43,246 nucleotides of DNA from Bacteroidales bacterium. Its GTDB lineage: Bacteria > Bacteroidota > Bacteroidia > Bacteroidales > Bacteroidaceae. A program made the translations under genes and the position numbers. The stretch spans positions 1 through 43,246 of the forward strand of contig JAILCU010000059.1 in assembly GCA_024690405.1 (NCBI GenBank), in the 5' to 3' direction. The notes beneath the pieces were generated by a model, which was not told the DNA's origin, did not search any database, and saw only the letters and a list, made by a program, of their open reading frames with translations. The first letter of the stretch is position 1. Each line of letters begins with the position of its first letter. Shown piece after piece: positions 9,909-19,770 of this stretch.

Positions 9909-12338
9909 TCAGATATTTGCGATGCTCATTATGTCGGCAAACACACCGGCAGCCGTGACGCTGGCACCGGCACCGTAGCCTTGGATGAGCATGGGGAATT
10001 CACGATAACGCTCGGTGGTGAGCATCACGATGTTATTGCTGCCTTCGAGACGATAGAAAGGATGGCTTTGTGGAATCTCTTCAAGGGAGACTGATGCCTC
10101 GCCGTTCTCAAATTTGGCCACGAAACGCCAACGCTTGCCTTCGGCCTCAATGTGGCTCCGGCGTGACTCGAAATCAGCGTCAAGGGAAGGCAGGTTGTGC
10201 CAGAATGCATCAACATCGCCTTCGAAGAACTGCTGTGGGATGAACAGATGGGCATGGACATCGGATTGCTCCACACGATAACCGGCTTCGCGAGCCAGAA
10301 TCACCAACTTGCGAATAACATCCGTGCCGCTGAGGTCAATACGCGGATCGGGCTCGCTGTAGCCTTCAGCCTTGGCCATGCGTACGGTCTGGCTGAAAGG
10401 TACGTCGGCACTGATTTTGTTGAAGATATAGTTCAACGTACCGCTTAGCACGGCTTCGATACGCAGAATCTTATCGCCTGAATGGATGAGGTCGTTGATG
10501 GTGCGGATGATGGGCAAACCCGCACCAACATTGGTCTCGAAGAGGAACTTGACACCGCGTCGTTGAGCAATGGTCTTGAGTTCGTGGTAGTTCTCGTAGT
10601 CGCTGCTTGCAGCCAGCTTGTTGGCAGCCACAACGTTGATATTGTGTTCGAGGAATTCTTTGTAGAGTCCGGCCACCTCGGGTGATGCTGTGCAGTCGAC
10701 AAAGACAGAGTTGAAAATATTCATCCCGATGACTTCGTCGCGTAAGTGATTGGTATTACTCTCAGGAGCCGCATCGAGCAGAGTGCGCCATTGGCTGAGA
10801 TCGATGCCTTCGCGCGAGAAAACCGCTTTGCGGCTACTGGAAAGACCTACGACATTCAGCTTCAGACCATGCTCTTGCTTGAGCTTCTCTTGTTGCGATG
10901 CGATTTGCTCGATCAATGAGCGTCCCACCGTGCCGACACCGCATAGGAAGAGGTTCAGCACCTGATACTCTGAAAGGAAGAAGGCATCGTGAATGACGTT
11001 GAGCGTTTTGCGCAGGTATTTAGAATCGACAACAAATGAGATATTTGTCTCCGAAGCACCTTGGGCACAGGCAATTACGCTGATACCTGAACGGCCCAAT
11101 GTACCGAACAATTTACCGGCGATGCCTGGCGTGTGCTTCATGTTCTCGCCCACAACGGCCACGGTAGCCAGTCCGCCTTCGGCCTGCATACGGAACATGG
11201 CGCCCGTTTCGATCTCTTTCGCAAACTCTTCGTTGAGAACGTGGCAAGCCTCTTCGGCATCTTCGTCGCGAACGCCGATACTGGTGCTGTTCTCTGATGA
11301 AGCCTGCGAGACCATGAATACTGAGATGCCGTTCTCTGCCAAGACGGAAAAGATGCGACGGTTGACACCGATTACGCCCACCATCGAAAGGCCCGATACG
11401 GTGATAAGCGTGGTACCCTTGATGGAGCTGATACCCTTGATGGAGCGTGAATCAATGACCACATCTTTCTTAATAATGGTGCCAGGTGCATCTGGATTGA
11501 AAGTATTCTTGATGAGAATAGGAATGTTCTTAATGCATACGGGGTAGATCGTAGGCGGATAAACGACCTTGGCACCGAAGTTGCACAACTCCATGGCTTC
11601 GATGTACGAAAGTTCGGGAATGACATAAGCCGTGGAGATCACACGCGGGTCGGCTGTCATAAAACCATCGACATCTGTCCATATCTCCAAAGAATTGGCA
11701 TCGAGGGCTGCTGCGATAATGCTGGCGGTATAGTCTGATCCTCCGCGGCCTAAGTTAGTCACCTCGCCGCTCTCTGCATCGGTGGAGATGAAGCCGGGTA
11801 CGATAGACACCTTTGGCAGTGCTTTCCAAGTTTGGCGAACCAATTTATTGGTGATTTCGCTGGCCAAGCGCGATCGGCCGCCTTTAATCTCGGTCTTGAT
11901 GAACTCTCGGCTATCAAAGCGTTGGGCTCCGGCGATAAGGGTGGCTACAATATGGCTACTGAGGCGTTCTCCATAACTGACGATGGCCGCCTGAGTTTTG
12001 GTTGAAAGGTCGCGGATGAGGTACACACCTTGAAAAATGGAGCGTAACTCCTCCAACAGACTGTCGATGACACGGATGAGATCGTCACGGTCAGAGCCGG
12101 TGGGGATCACAGCGTCAATCATAGAATGGTGGCGTTGGGCAATTTCGGCATAGGAAGTGAGATATGTCACATCGCCGTTCAAGGCCAATTGTGAGGTGCG
12201 GAGGAGTTTGTCCGTGATGCCGCCAAGGGCCGATACCACGATGATGACCGGTTCGGCTTGGGATTCAACGATTCGCTTGACGCTAAGGATGCTTTCTACA
12301 GAGCCCACACTGGAGCCGCCAAACTTGAGAACTTTCAT
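9909..12338 (-). CDS. thrA: Bifunctional aspartokinase / homoserine dehydrogenase
   Basis: MKVLKFGGSSVGSVESI; ACT-region signature; LFLCGVGTVGRSLIEQI; NVGAGLPIIRTINDLIHSGDKI. Confidence 0.96.
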   Translation of the reverse strand: MKVLKFGGSSVGSVESILSVKRIVESQAEPVIIVVSALGGITDKLLRTSQLALNGDVTYLTSYAEIAQRHHSMIDAVIPTGSDRDDLIRVIDSLLEELRSIFQGVYLIRDLSTKTQAAIVSYGERLSSHIVATLIAGAQRFDSREFIKTEIKGGRSRLASEITNKLVRQTWKALPKVSIVPGFISTDAESGEVTNLGRGGSDYTASIIAAALDANSLEIWTDVDGFMTADPRVISTAYVIPELSYIEAMELCNFGAKVVYPPTIYPVCIKNIPILIKNTFNPDAPGTIIKKDVVIDSRSIKGISSIKGTTLITVSGLSMVGVIGVNRRIFSVLAENGISVFMVSQASSENSTSIGVRDEDAEEACHVLNEEFAKEIETGAMFRMQAEGGLATVAVVGENMKHTPGIAGKLFGTLGRSGISVIACAQGASETNISFVVDSKYLRKTLNVIHDAFFLSEYQVLNLFLCGVGTVGRSLIEQIASQQEKLKQEHGLKLNVVGLSSSRKAVFSREGIDLSQWRTLLDAAPESNTNHLRDEVIGMNIFNSVFVDCTASPEVAGLYKEFLEHNINVVAANKLAASSDYENYHELKTIAQRRGVKFLFETNVGAGLPIIRTINDLIHSGDKILRIEAVLSGTLNYIFNKISADVPFSQTVRMAKAEGYSEPDPRIDLSGTDVIRKLVILAREAGYRVEQSDVHAHLFIPQQFFEGDVDAFWHNLPSLDADFESRRSHIEAEGKRWRFVAKFENGEASVSLEEIPQSHPFYRLEGSNNIVMLTTERYREFPMLIQGYGAGASVTAAGVFADIMSIANI

Positions 12339-12479
12339 ATTCTGTTTTTATTTTGGCTGCAAAAGTAGTGAATAAACACCAAAAAACCGACGATTACGTC
12401 AATTATTTAGTATGTTTGACCACAAAAAGCAATTTATGTCAAGGACGTTGGCTGAATCACTGCTCACCATAAGATGAGG

Positions 12480-14447
12480 TTACCTGTTGTGGAAATGTAC
12501 TTCTTCGTCCAACAGCATTTCATGAAGCACTGTGCCAACCACTTCAGAGGGAATGTCTTCGAAACGAATATCTAGTATAGACGACGGATGCTCACGTTCC
12601 ATGAATTTACGGATGCGTTCCCGGACGGTAGCCTTATCGAATACCGGCAATACACTTCGTTCTAGACAATTGTCGCACATTCCGCAGGCCCGGACCGTCT
12701 TTTCTCCGAAATAGTTGAGCAGATGGCGGCTTCGGCAGTCTGCAGTCGTAAGGTAGGTGACCATTGTTTGTATACGCTGGTTCATCTCGCGCTTGCGGTC
12801 TGCATAAATAGAAGGAGGTAGCACGATTTCCTCGCACTCCACCCGACGCTGTGTGAAAGTTATATATGGAATGAATTTGCGTGGAATAAATTGCAGGATA
12901 TGCCTACGGCTGAGCAGCACGAGCTGCTCGCTGACCTCTTCAGGCTTCATGTTTAAGGTGCGTGCGATCTCATCCTCTTCGATATAGACATATTCACTGA
13001 AAATGCCCGTGCAGGTGCGTAAAAGGTGTTGTAGCAAATGATCCGCATGGGAAGACAGGTGCATAGCATAAAGCTCTTCACGATGGCATGTCATCATCAC
13101 CCGGCTGCGGTTCTCTTCGGCATCGGCCCACTCTATGTAACCAGCCCGTGAGAGAAGTTGTAAAGCATTATAAGCCCTCACTGGGAAATGGCGGAAGGTG
13201 CGACAGAACTCTTCCAGATGGAATTCACGTGTTACACCATAACCATCGCCCATGGCCATTTGTAGAAAATAGCACATGTCTTCATAGACTTTGCGGACAT
13301 AATCTTCAGGGGGAAACGTGTCTTCCACACGACGCCGGATAGTGGCTTCGGAATGACTGTCGTAGAGCAATACCGCATGGGCTTTCTGTCCATCGCGACC
13401 AGCTCGTCCCGCCTCCTGATAATATGCTTCGGGTGAATCGGGAACATCGGTATGGACAATCAGTCGCACGTCGGCCTTGTCGATGCCCATGCCAAAAGCA
13501 TTCGTTGCGACCATTACACGTATTTGGTCGCTTTGCCATGCTTTGGCCCGCTCGTTCTTTTCTGAGTTGGTCAGGGCCGCGTGATAGAAGGTCGCGGTGA
13601 TTCCTTGTCGCATGAGATAATCCGCTAACTCGCGAGTAGCTGAGCGACTTCGGGTATAGATGATGGCGGTGCCGGGAACGCGCTTCAGTAGTTCTTCCAC
13701 AGCTTGTTCTTTGGTGGACGTTACGCGTAGTACGGAGTAGGCCAGATTCTTGCGTTCAAAACTCATCCGTTTGACATTCGGCTCTCTGAAAGCAAGTTGC
13801 TGCTGAATGTCTTCCACTACAGCTGGCGTTGCCGTAGCAGTAAGTGCCAGTACTGGAACTTCTGGCAATAGTGCGCGTATTTGTGCGATCCGGGTATAGG
13901 AGGGGCGGAAGTCATAACCCCATTGCGAAATGCAGTGGGCTTCATCTACCGTGATGAAACTCACTTTCATGTGGCGCAATTTGGCTTGAAAGAGTTCAGA
14001 CGAGAGGCGCTCGGGGGAAATATAGAGGAATTTGAAATTGCCGAAAATGCAATTCTCTAATGCTACAATGACTTCGTCATGCGTCATTCCGGAATACACA
14101 GCGGTCGCTTTGATGCCTTGATGACGTAAGTGCTCAACCTGGTCTTTCATCAAGGCAATGAGCGGACTGATTACGAGACATAATCCATCTTGTGACAATG
14201 CCGGCACTTGGAAGGTAATGCTTTTGCCACCACCTGTTGGCATCAGTCCCAATGTATCGCGTCCGGCCCCGATGCTCTCGATGATATCTCTTTGGATTCC
14301 TCTAAACGAGTCATAACCAAAGTATTCCTTGAGGATCGCTGCATAGCGGTCTTCACCTCGCACAATCTGTCCCCCTGCTCCATCTTTAGCAGGACGTGAG
14401 GAATCTTGGCTCGTCATGGAATGGCTCATTGAAAATGAATGAATCAA
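12480..14447 (-). CDS. recQ: ATP-dependent DNA helicase RecQ (exact start uncertain among N-terminal Mets)
   Basis: GLMPTGGGKSITFQVPAL, VDEAHCISQWGYDFRPSY, ATNAFGMGIDKADVR, YYQEAGRAGRDG. Confidence 0.95.
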   Translation of the reverse strand: MIHSFSMSHSMTSQDSSRPAKDGAGGQIVRGEDRYAAILKEYFGYDSFRGIQRDIIESIGAGRDTLGLMPTGGGKSITFQVPALSQDGLCLVISPLIALMKDQVEHLRHQGIKATAVYSGMTHDEVIVALENCIFGNFKFLYISPERLSSELFQAKLRHMKVSFITVDEAHCISQWGYDFRPSYTRIAQIRALLPEVPVLALTATATPAVVEDIQQQLAFREPNVKRMSFERKNLAYSVLRVTSTKEQAVEELLKRVPGTAIIYTRSRSATRELADYLMRQGITATFYHAALTNSEKNERAKAWQSDQIRVMVATNAFGMGIDKADVRLIVHTDVPDSPEAYYQEAGRAGRDGQKAHAVLLYDSHSEATIRRRVEDTFPPEDYVRKVYEDMCYFLQMAMGDGYGVTREFHLEEFCRTFRHFPVRAYNALQLLSRAGYIEWADAEENRSRVMMTCHREELYAMHLSSHADHLLQHLLRTCTGIFSEYVYIEEDEIARTLNMKPEEVSEQLVLLSRRHILQFIPRKFIPYITFTQRRVECEEIVLPPSIYADRKREMNQRIQTMVTYLTTADCRSRHLLNYFGEKTVRACGMCDNCLERSVLPVFDKATVRERIRKFMEREHPSSILDIRFEDIPSEVVGTVLHEMLLDEEVHFHNR

Positions 14448-16180
14448 TTTTCAATATCATTCTCCTCGCTTGGCCTGATATCTTCAATGAGCAACTGTAC
14501 CTCGCTGCGCTTGTGGCTATTTTCTTCCACGCTATAGCAGATATCAAAGGCGCGGCGGCTCTTGATGAAACGGGCTTGTGAACTTTGTCCGAACGCAATG
14601 CCGCTGACAACGTTGTGGCTCTTGTTGTCTACCAACTCCAATTTGATATGCTCCTGATGATGACCTACAACTTTGCTTGTCCCGTAGTCGTAGACATGTT
14701 CTGTGCAGAACAAAGGCTTCTGATTGTCTGGGCCGAAAGGAGCGAACCGACGCAGATCGTTGTAAAAACGATGGTTAATATCCTTGAAATCCAACATCGC
14801 GTCAATGTTCAGCTCGGGTTGTATCTGCGAATCTAGAATATTTTCGTTGACATAAGCTTCGAAACGGCGCTTGAATTCAGGCACATTCTCTACCTTCATT
14901 GACAAGCCGGCAGCATAAGTGTGACCACCGAAGTTCTCCAGTAAGTCGCGACAGGAGTCAATCGCACGGTATACGTCGAACCCTCCTACTGAGCGGGCTG
15001 AACCTGTGGCCATGTCGTCAGTACGTGTCAACACCACGGCAGGTCTGCAGTAAACTTCCGTCAGACGCGAAGCGACAATGCCAATTACTCCTTTATGCCA
15101 TTCTTCACTATAGATGACGATAGCACGCTGCTCGTGGTTGTGATCCAGTCGCTCCACAATATCGTTGGCCTCTTGCGTCATCTCTTTATCCAAATCCTTG
15201 CGCTGGTCGTTGTATGCATTGATTTGCAATGCCATCCGGTGAGCCTTTTGGGGATCGCGCTCTACGAGCAAAGCTACCGCTTCGCTACCTTTCTGCATGC
15301 GCCCTGAAGCATTGATGCGCGGACCTATCTTGAAGATGATATCCGAGAGAGTGATTTCGCGGTCCAACAAACCGCAGACCTCTATGATGGCTTTAAGTCC
15401 CACACTGACCTTCGAGTTGATTTGTTTCAAACCATGGTAGGCCAGCACTCGGTTTTCCCCCAAAATGGGTACGATGTCCGAAGCAATACTTACGGCACAG
15501 AGATCCAACAACGGTACGAGTTGCGAGAAAGGAATATCGTTGTCCATGGCAAAAGCCTGCATCAGTTTGAAACCGACGCCGCAGCCAGAGAGATGTTCGT
15601 ATGGATAGGTGGCATCCAACCGCTTAGCATTAAGGATTGCCACCGCAGGCGGCAACTCGTCTCCGGGCACGTGGTGGTCACATATAATGAAGTCGATACC
15701 CAAACTCTTGGCATACTCAATTTCCTCGTTGGCCTTGATGCCGCAGTCGAGCACTATAATGAGTCCTACATTCGTCTCGTGGGCAAAGTCCACGCCACGA
15801 TAACTCACACCATAACCTTCCTCGTAGCGGTCGGGAATGTAAAAATCGATGTTCGTGGTGAAACGCTGCAGAAAACGGTACACCAATGCTACCGCAGTGC
15901 ATCCGTCCACGTCATAATCTCCATACACTAAAATACGTTCTTTACGGCCTAATGCTTGGTTCAACCGATCCACTGCGATGCGCATATCGCGGAAAAGAAA
16001 CGGATCAAGCAATTCGTTGAGCTGCGGCCGGAAAAAGCGTCGTGCCTCCTCGGCCGTTGTGATGCCGCGTTCTAACAGCAACTGGCCCAAAACGGGGTGA
16101 ATTCCGACATCAGCGGCCAGTGTATTAGCCGCTTCTCGGTATTCTGGTGTGGGAGGTTCGTAATTCCATTTGTAGTTCAT
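14444..16180 (-). CDS. recJ: Single-stranded-DNA-specific exonuclease RecJ
   Basis: ILVYGDYDVDGCTAVAL, IICDHHVPGDELPPAVAILNAK, GPRINASGRM, SARSVGGFDVYRAI, NFGGHTYAAGLS. Confidence 0.95.
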   Translation of the reverse strand: MNYKWNYEPPTPEYREAANTLAADVGIHPVLGQLLLERGITTAEEARRFFRPQLNELLDPFLFRDMRIAVDRLNQALGRKERILVYGDYDVDGCTAVALVYRFLQRFTTNIDFYIPDRYEEGYGVSYRGVDFAHETNVGLIIVLDCGIKANEEIEYAKSLGIDFIICDHHVPGDELPPAVAILNAKRLDATYPYEHLSGCGVGFKLMQAFAMDNDIPFSQLVPLLDLCAVSIASDIVPILGENRVLAYHGLKQINSKVSVGLKAIIEVCGLLDREITLSDIIFKIGPRINASGRMQKGSEAVALLVERDPQKAHRMALQINAYNDQRKDLDKEMTQEANDIVERLDHNHEQRAIVIYSEEWHKGVIGIVASRLTEVYCRPAVVLTRTDDMATGSARSVGGFDVYRAIDSCRDLLENFGGHTYAAGLSMKVENVPEFKRRFEAYVNENILDSQIQPELNIDAMLDFKDINHRFYNDLRRFAPFGPDNQKPLFCTEHVYDYGTSKVVGHHQEHIKLELVDNKSHNVVSGIAFGQSSQARFIKSRRAFDICYSVEENSHKRSEVQLLIEDIRPSEENDIEN

Positions 16181-16337
16181 TTATATTGTTTTTTTATCTA
16201 TTTCTTTTCCAAAGCCCTATAATGAGCGCCCAAAGATACGAAGATTCTGACGAAATTGTTTCAAAAAGAATGCTAATAAAATATAAAGGGCTTATTTTTT
16301 GACGCCCTATAGTCCCTTGTTCCCTTCCTTAGTCTTC

Positions 16338-16376
16338 AAAAAAAGAACCCCGTCAGTGATAGGGAGCACTGACGGG
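16338..16376 (-). terminator. Rho-independent terminator of the FMN-binding protein gene
   Basis: Minus strand: CCCGTCAGTG-ctccctat-CACTGACGGGG followed by T-rich ttcttttttt. Confidence 0.85.
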
Positions 16377-16454
16377 ACTAAATAGGAAGACGTGTCTGTT
16401 TCTTGTGTCTTTGTAAGTTCGATAGAGAACCGTTTCAGAGTGGTCTGCCTACTA

Positions 16455-16871
16455 CTACTTGTTCTTGTTGTAGTAGTCGAGCCCACGTTTGACGTTTTCA
16501 ATAACTGCTTCGGAGGTGAAGGTGGCACCAGTAACGATATCCACTTTCTGCGTGGAGGCTTTTTTCACTGTCAGTCCATTCCATTTGGAGAGTAAATCGC
16601 GTTTGATGAGTGCAAAATACTTAGGAGTCTCCAGATTCTTCAACGGCTCAATTTTTTCAATCTTATTGCCCTTGATATAAATCTTCAGTGGGGTCGGGCC
16701 GGCGTACCCTTCAACATCTTCTGCTAAGGTAGTGGTGTTGATGACCGTTGTCCCGTTTTCTTTTGTCATTACTTCATTGGCAGCACTGAGGCTCATAAAA
16801 AGTAAGGCAGACATAGCCAGCAAGCATCCCTTGAAGAAATGTTCCCTGTGCCAGTTTGTTTGATGATTCAT
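16455..16871 (-). CDS. Exported FMN-binding domain protein (NqrC/RnfG-like)
   Basis: N-terminal hydrophobic signal; DIVTGATFTSEAVIENVKRGLDYY resembles the Dxx(S/T)GAT flavinylation motif. Confidence 0.75.
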   Translation of the reverse strand: MNHQTNWHREHFFKGCLLAMSALLFMSLSAANEVMTKENGTTVINTTTLAEDVEGYAGPTPLKIYIKGNKIEKIEPLKNLETPKYFALIKRDLLSKWNGLTVKKASTQKVDIVTGATFTSEAVIENVKRGLDYYNKNK

Positions 16872-17041
16872 ATAGTCAATGATGTTATTTCCTTTTCTGA
16901 TTAGATGTCTGGTGATGACAAAGGTTTAATCCGTTATACGCTTTTTCCCTGAGTCAACCATTTTGTTCTCGGCCCCCAATCTCTTCAGCTTCATTATTTA
17001 ATCTTTGTATTCTGCGTTTTCATCTTCCGATAATCTCAACC

Positions 17042-18400
17042 TTATTTCCTTCTTTTCCTAGTGAGTTCAACAATGCGGCTCATCTGATTGGGAATGCGGA
17101 TTTGTTGCGGGCATTTGGCAAGACATTCGCCGCAATCGACGCATGTCGTGGCACGTTTTTCGGCGGGGATTGCTTCACGGTAAGACTTGATAAATGCATC
17201 TTGTCGTTCAGCGTAATCGGCTGCGGTAGCTTCAGGAAGAGGCAGCATCTTATTCGTAATCGCCTGATTGTAGAATGCAAAGTTGCCAGGGATATCTACC
17301 CCATAGGGGCATGGCATGCAGTAGGCGCATGTCGTACAACCGATTGTGGGGAATCCCGCAATTTGGTCGGCGAGGCGTGCCAACAGTTCATTCTCTGCTT
17401 CGCTGCAAGGTTGCAGGGGTGAGAACGTGCGCACGTTTTCTTCCAAATGCTCCATCCGGTTCATACCGCTGAGTGTGGTGAGGATATTGGCATGTGAGGC
17501 GACCCAGCGGAAACCCCATGAGGCAGCGCTGGCATCTGGTCTTACCGCGCTCATCTGTGCCTTGATTTCGTCGGCGGGATTGGCCAAGGCTCCGCCGCGG
17601 ATGGGCTCCATTACTACCGTCTGAATGCCTAATTTCTCCAAGCGGCCGTAGAGGTATTCGGCATCGGCATCGGAGCGCCGGCGTCCTCGACCGGCATGAC
17701 GCCAGTCCACATAATTCATCTGTATCTGTACGAAGTCCCAATGATATTCATCGTTGTGATCAAGCAAGTAGTCGAAGACTTGGACGTCACCGTGGTAACT
17801 GAAACCGAGGTGGCGGATTCGTCCTGCCTCTCGTTCCTTCAGGAGAAAGTCCAGCAGGCCGTTGTCGAGAAAACGTCCGCGCAAATTATTCATTCCTCCG
17901 CCACCGATACTATGCAGCAGGTAATAGTCGATATAGTCTACACGCAATTGGCGGAAGGAGTTTTCGTACATCTCCTTTGATTTCTCAAAAGGCCACAAAG
18001 CCTGATTCTGATTGGACATCTTTGTGGCAACATAGTATTTTTCGCGTGGATAACGACTTAAAGCCTCACCCGTGGCAGCTTCGTTGCGCCCGCCTCCATA
18101 CATGGGAGCGGTGTCAAAATAGTTGATGCCATGAGCAATCGCATAATCCACGAGGCGGTTGACTTCCTCCTGATCACGTGGAAGTCTCATCATGCCAAAG
18201 CCCAACAGTGAGATATTTTCGCCTGAGCCGTTTTGCTTTCGGTAAGTCATTTTGATGTCTCCCTCAGGCAGAGGGCTCGGCGTAGGTGTGGCCGCGAAAG
18301 AGTTCAAAGGACTCAATGCGATCAACGAAAATGCTGAAGCGGAACCGAGTCCCAGCTGGCGTAAGAATTGACGTCTGTTCATGTCGTGTCTGTCGTTCAT
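17042..18400 (-). CDS. Tat-exported aldo/keto reductase with C-terminal 4Fe-4S ferredoxin-type region
   Basis: MNRRQFLRQLGLGSASAFSLIA Tat-like signal; YFDTAPMYGGGRNEAATGEAL; CTTCAYCMPCPYGVDIP and CVDCGECLAKCPQQIRIP. Confidence 0.9.
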   Translation of the reverse strand: MNDRHDMNRRQFLRQLGLGSASAFSLIALSPLNSFAATPTPSPLPEGDIKMTYRKQNGSGENISLLGFGMMRLPRDQEEVNRLVDYAIAHGINYFDTAPMYGGGRNEAATGEALSRYPREKYYVATKMSNQNQALWPFEKSKEMYENSFRQLRVDYIDYYLLHSIGGGGMNNLRGRFLDNGLLDFLLKEREAGRIRHLGFSYHGDVQVFDYLLDHNDEYHWDFVQIQMNYVDWRHAGRGRRRSDADAEYLYGRLEKLGIQTVVMEPIRGGALANPADEIKAQMSAVRPDASAASWGFRWVASHANILTTLSGMNRMEHLEENVRTFSPLQPCSEAENELLARLADQIAGFPTIGCTTCAYCMPCPYGVDIPGNFAFYNQAITNKMLPLPEATAADYAERQDAFIKSYREAIPAEKRATTCVDCGECLAKCPQQIRIPNQMSRIVELTRKRRK

Positions 18401-18454
18401 AGTGTATCATTTATGTTTGTAAAACGATTGGAGTTGTTACCTATTGCATGCCCT

Positions 18455-19213
18455 TTATTGAATGTCAACACAAACTTCAACAGGACAATGGTCGCTACCG
18501 AAAATCTCTGTGTGAATCTTGGTATCCGTCACTTGTGGAAACAAGCGGTTGGAGACAAGCCAATAGTCGATACGCCAACCTGCGTTCTTCTGCCTGGCTT
18601 GGAAACGGTAGCTCCACCAAGAATATATATCTCGTACATCCGGATTGCAGGCACGCCAGGTGTCGGTGAATCCAGCGGCTAAGAGTGTAGAGAACTTCGA
18701 ACGTTCCTCGTCGGTGAAACCCGCATTCATGCGATTGGATTTAGGATTCTTCAAGTCTATTTCTTCATGTGCTACATTTAAATCACCGCATATAAGCACC
18801 GGCTTTTGCCCGTCTAAGCGGCATAGGTGTTCGCGAAAGGCATCATCCCAAGTCATGCGATATTCCAAACGGCGTAACCCGTCTTGAGAGTTGGGCGTAT
18901 AGCAGGTGACAACGTAAAAGTTTTCGTACTCCAGCGTGATGACACGGCCTTCGTGGTCATGTTCTTCAAGTCCAAGTCCATAACTGACATTTAATGGCTT
19001 GTGCTTAGTGAAGATCGCGGTACCGGAGTAGCCTTTCTTTTCAGCATAGTTCCAATAGCTTTCATATCCCTCAAAGGCCATGTCTAACTGTCCTTCCTGC
19101 ATCTTTGTTTCCTGAAGACAAAAGAAATCGGCGTTCAATGCGGCGAAACTCTCGCGGAAACCTTTACCGTCACAAGCTCTCAGACCGTTAACATTCCAAG
19201 AAATGAATTTCAT
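18455..19213 (-). CDS. xth: Exodeoxyribonuclease III (start MKFISWNVNG at 19213)
   Basis: MKFISWNVNGLRACDGKGF, FFCLQETKMQEGQ, LICGDLNVAHEEIDLKNPKSNRMNAGFTDEER, GSDHCPVEV. Confidence 0.94.
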   Translation of the reverse strand: MKFISWNVNGLRACDGKGFRESFAALNADFFCLQETKMQEGQLDMAFEGYESYWNYAEKKGYSGTAIFTKHKPLNVSYGLGLEEHDHEGRVITLEYENFYVVTCYTPNSQDGLRRLEYRMTWDDAFREHLCRLDGQKPVLICGDLNVAHEEIDLKNPKSNRMNAGFTDEERSKFSTLLAAGFTDTWRACNPDVRDIYSWWSYRFQARQKNAGWRIDYWLVSNRLFPQVTDTKIHTEIFGSDHCPVEVCVDIQ

Positions 19214-19417
19214 AAAGTTTCGTTTTTTATGCTTGTTATTGCGCCGCAAAGGTAATGATAAATACGTAAAAACGTGTTGTTTGCACACCTTATATTATTT
19301 AATTAGCGTTAAAAATTGATACTCTTGCCACAAAGAGACCAAAGATATCAACTATATTTTCTATATTTGGCAACGAAAAGCTATAATTTATACTCACCAA
19401 AAGAAAGGAAGAAGACA

Positions 19418-19534
19418 ATGAAACCTAAACAGAAAATGCACAACCAGGAGGCCTATGAGTTGGATAACTACCTCAATGAGGAAGATGACCGCTATTACGA
19501 GGCTTCAAGTAATGGCTCTATTTGGTATAGTTAA
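19418..19534 (+). CDS. Small acidic Tyr-rich protein, 38 aa (MKPKQKMHNQEAYELDNYLNEEDDRYYEASSNGSIWYS)
   Basis: Purine-rich aaagaaaggaagaag upstream of ATG, TATATTTG box at 19362-19369, strong terminator directly downstream. Confidence 0.5.
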   Translation: MKPKQKMHNQEAYELDNYLNEEDDRYYEASSNGSIWYS

Positions 19535-19560
19535 CAAAAGAACCGTTCCGAAGATGAATT

Positions 19561-19599
19561 ACAGACCTGCACATCTTGAATTGTGCAGGTCTGTTTTTA
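19561..19599 (+). terminator. Rho-independent terminator
   Basis: ACAGACCTGCAC-atcttgaatt-GTGCAGGTCTGT followed by tttta. Confidence 0.92.
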
Positions 19600-19770
19600 T
19601 GTGGGGTGGACGTGGAGTATGCCTCTGCGCTTCAATGGTGCAAAAGACGTTTTGGGTATAAACTTACCGAGGTGTAGATTAATATAATAAGGTGTAAATC
19701 AAAAAAACTTTCGACTTTCACCTTCAAACTCTCAACTTTTCATTATCTTTGCGGCCAAATTCGCAAAAGT

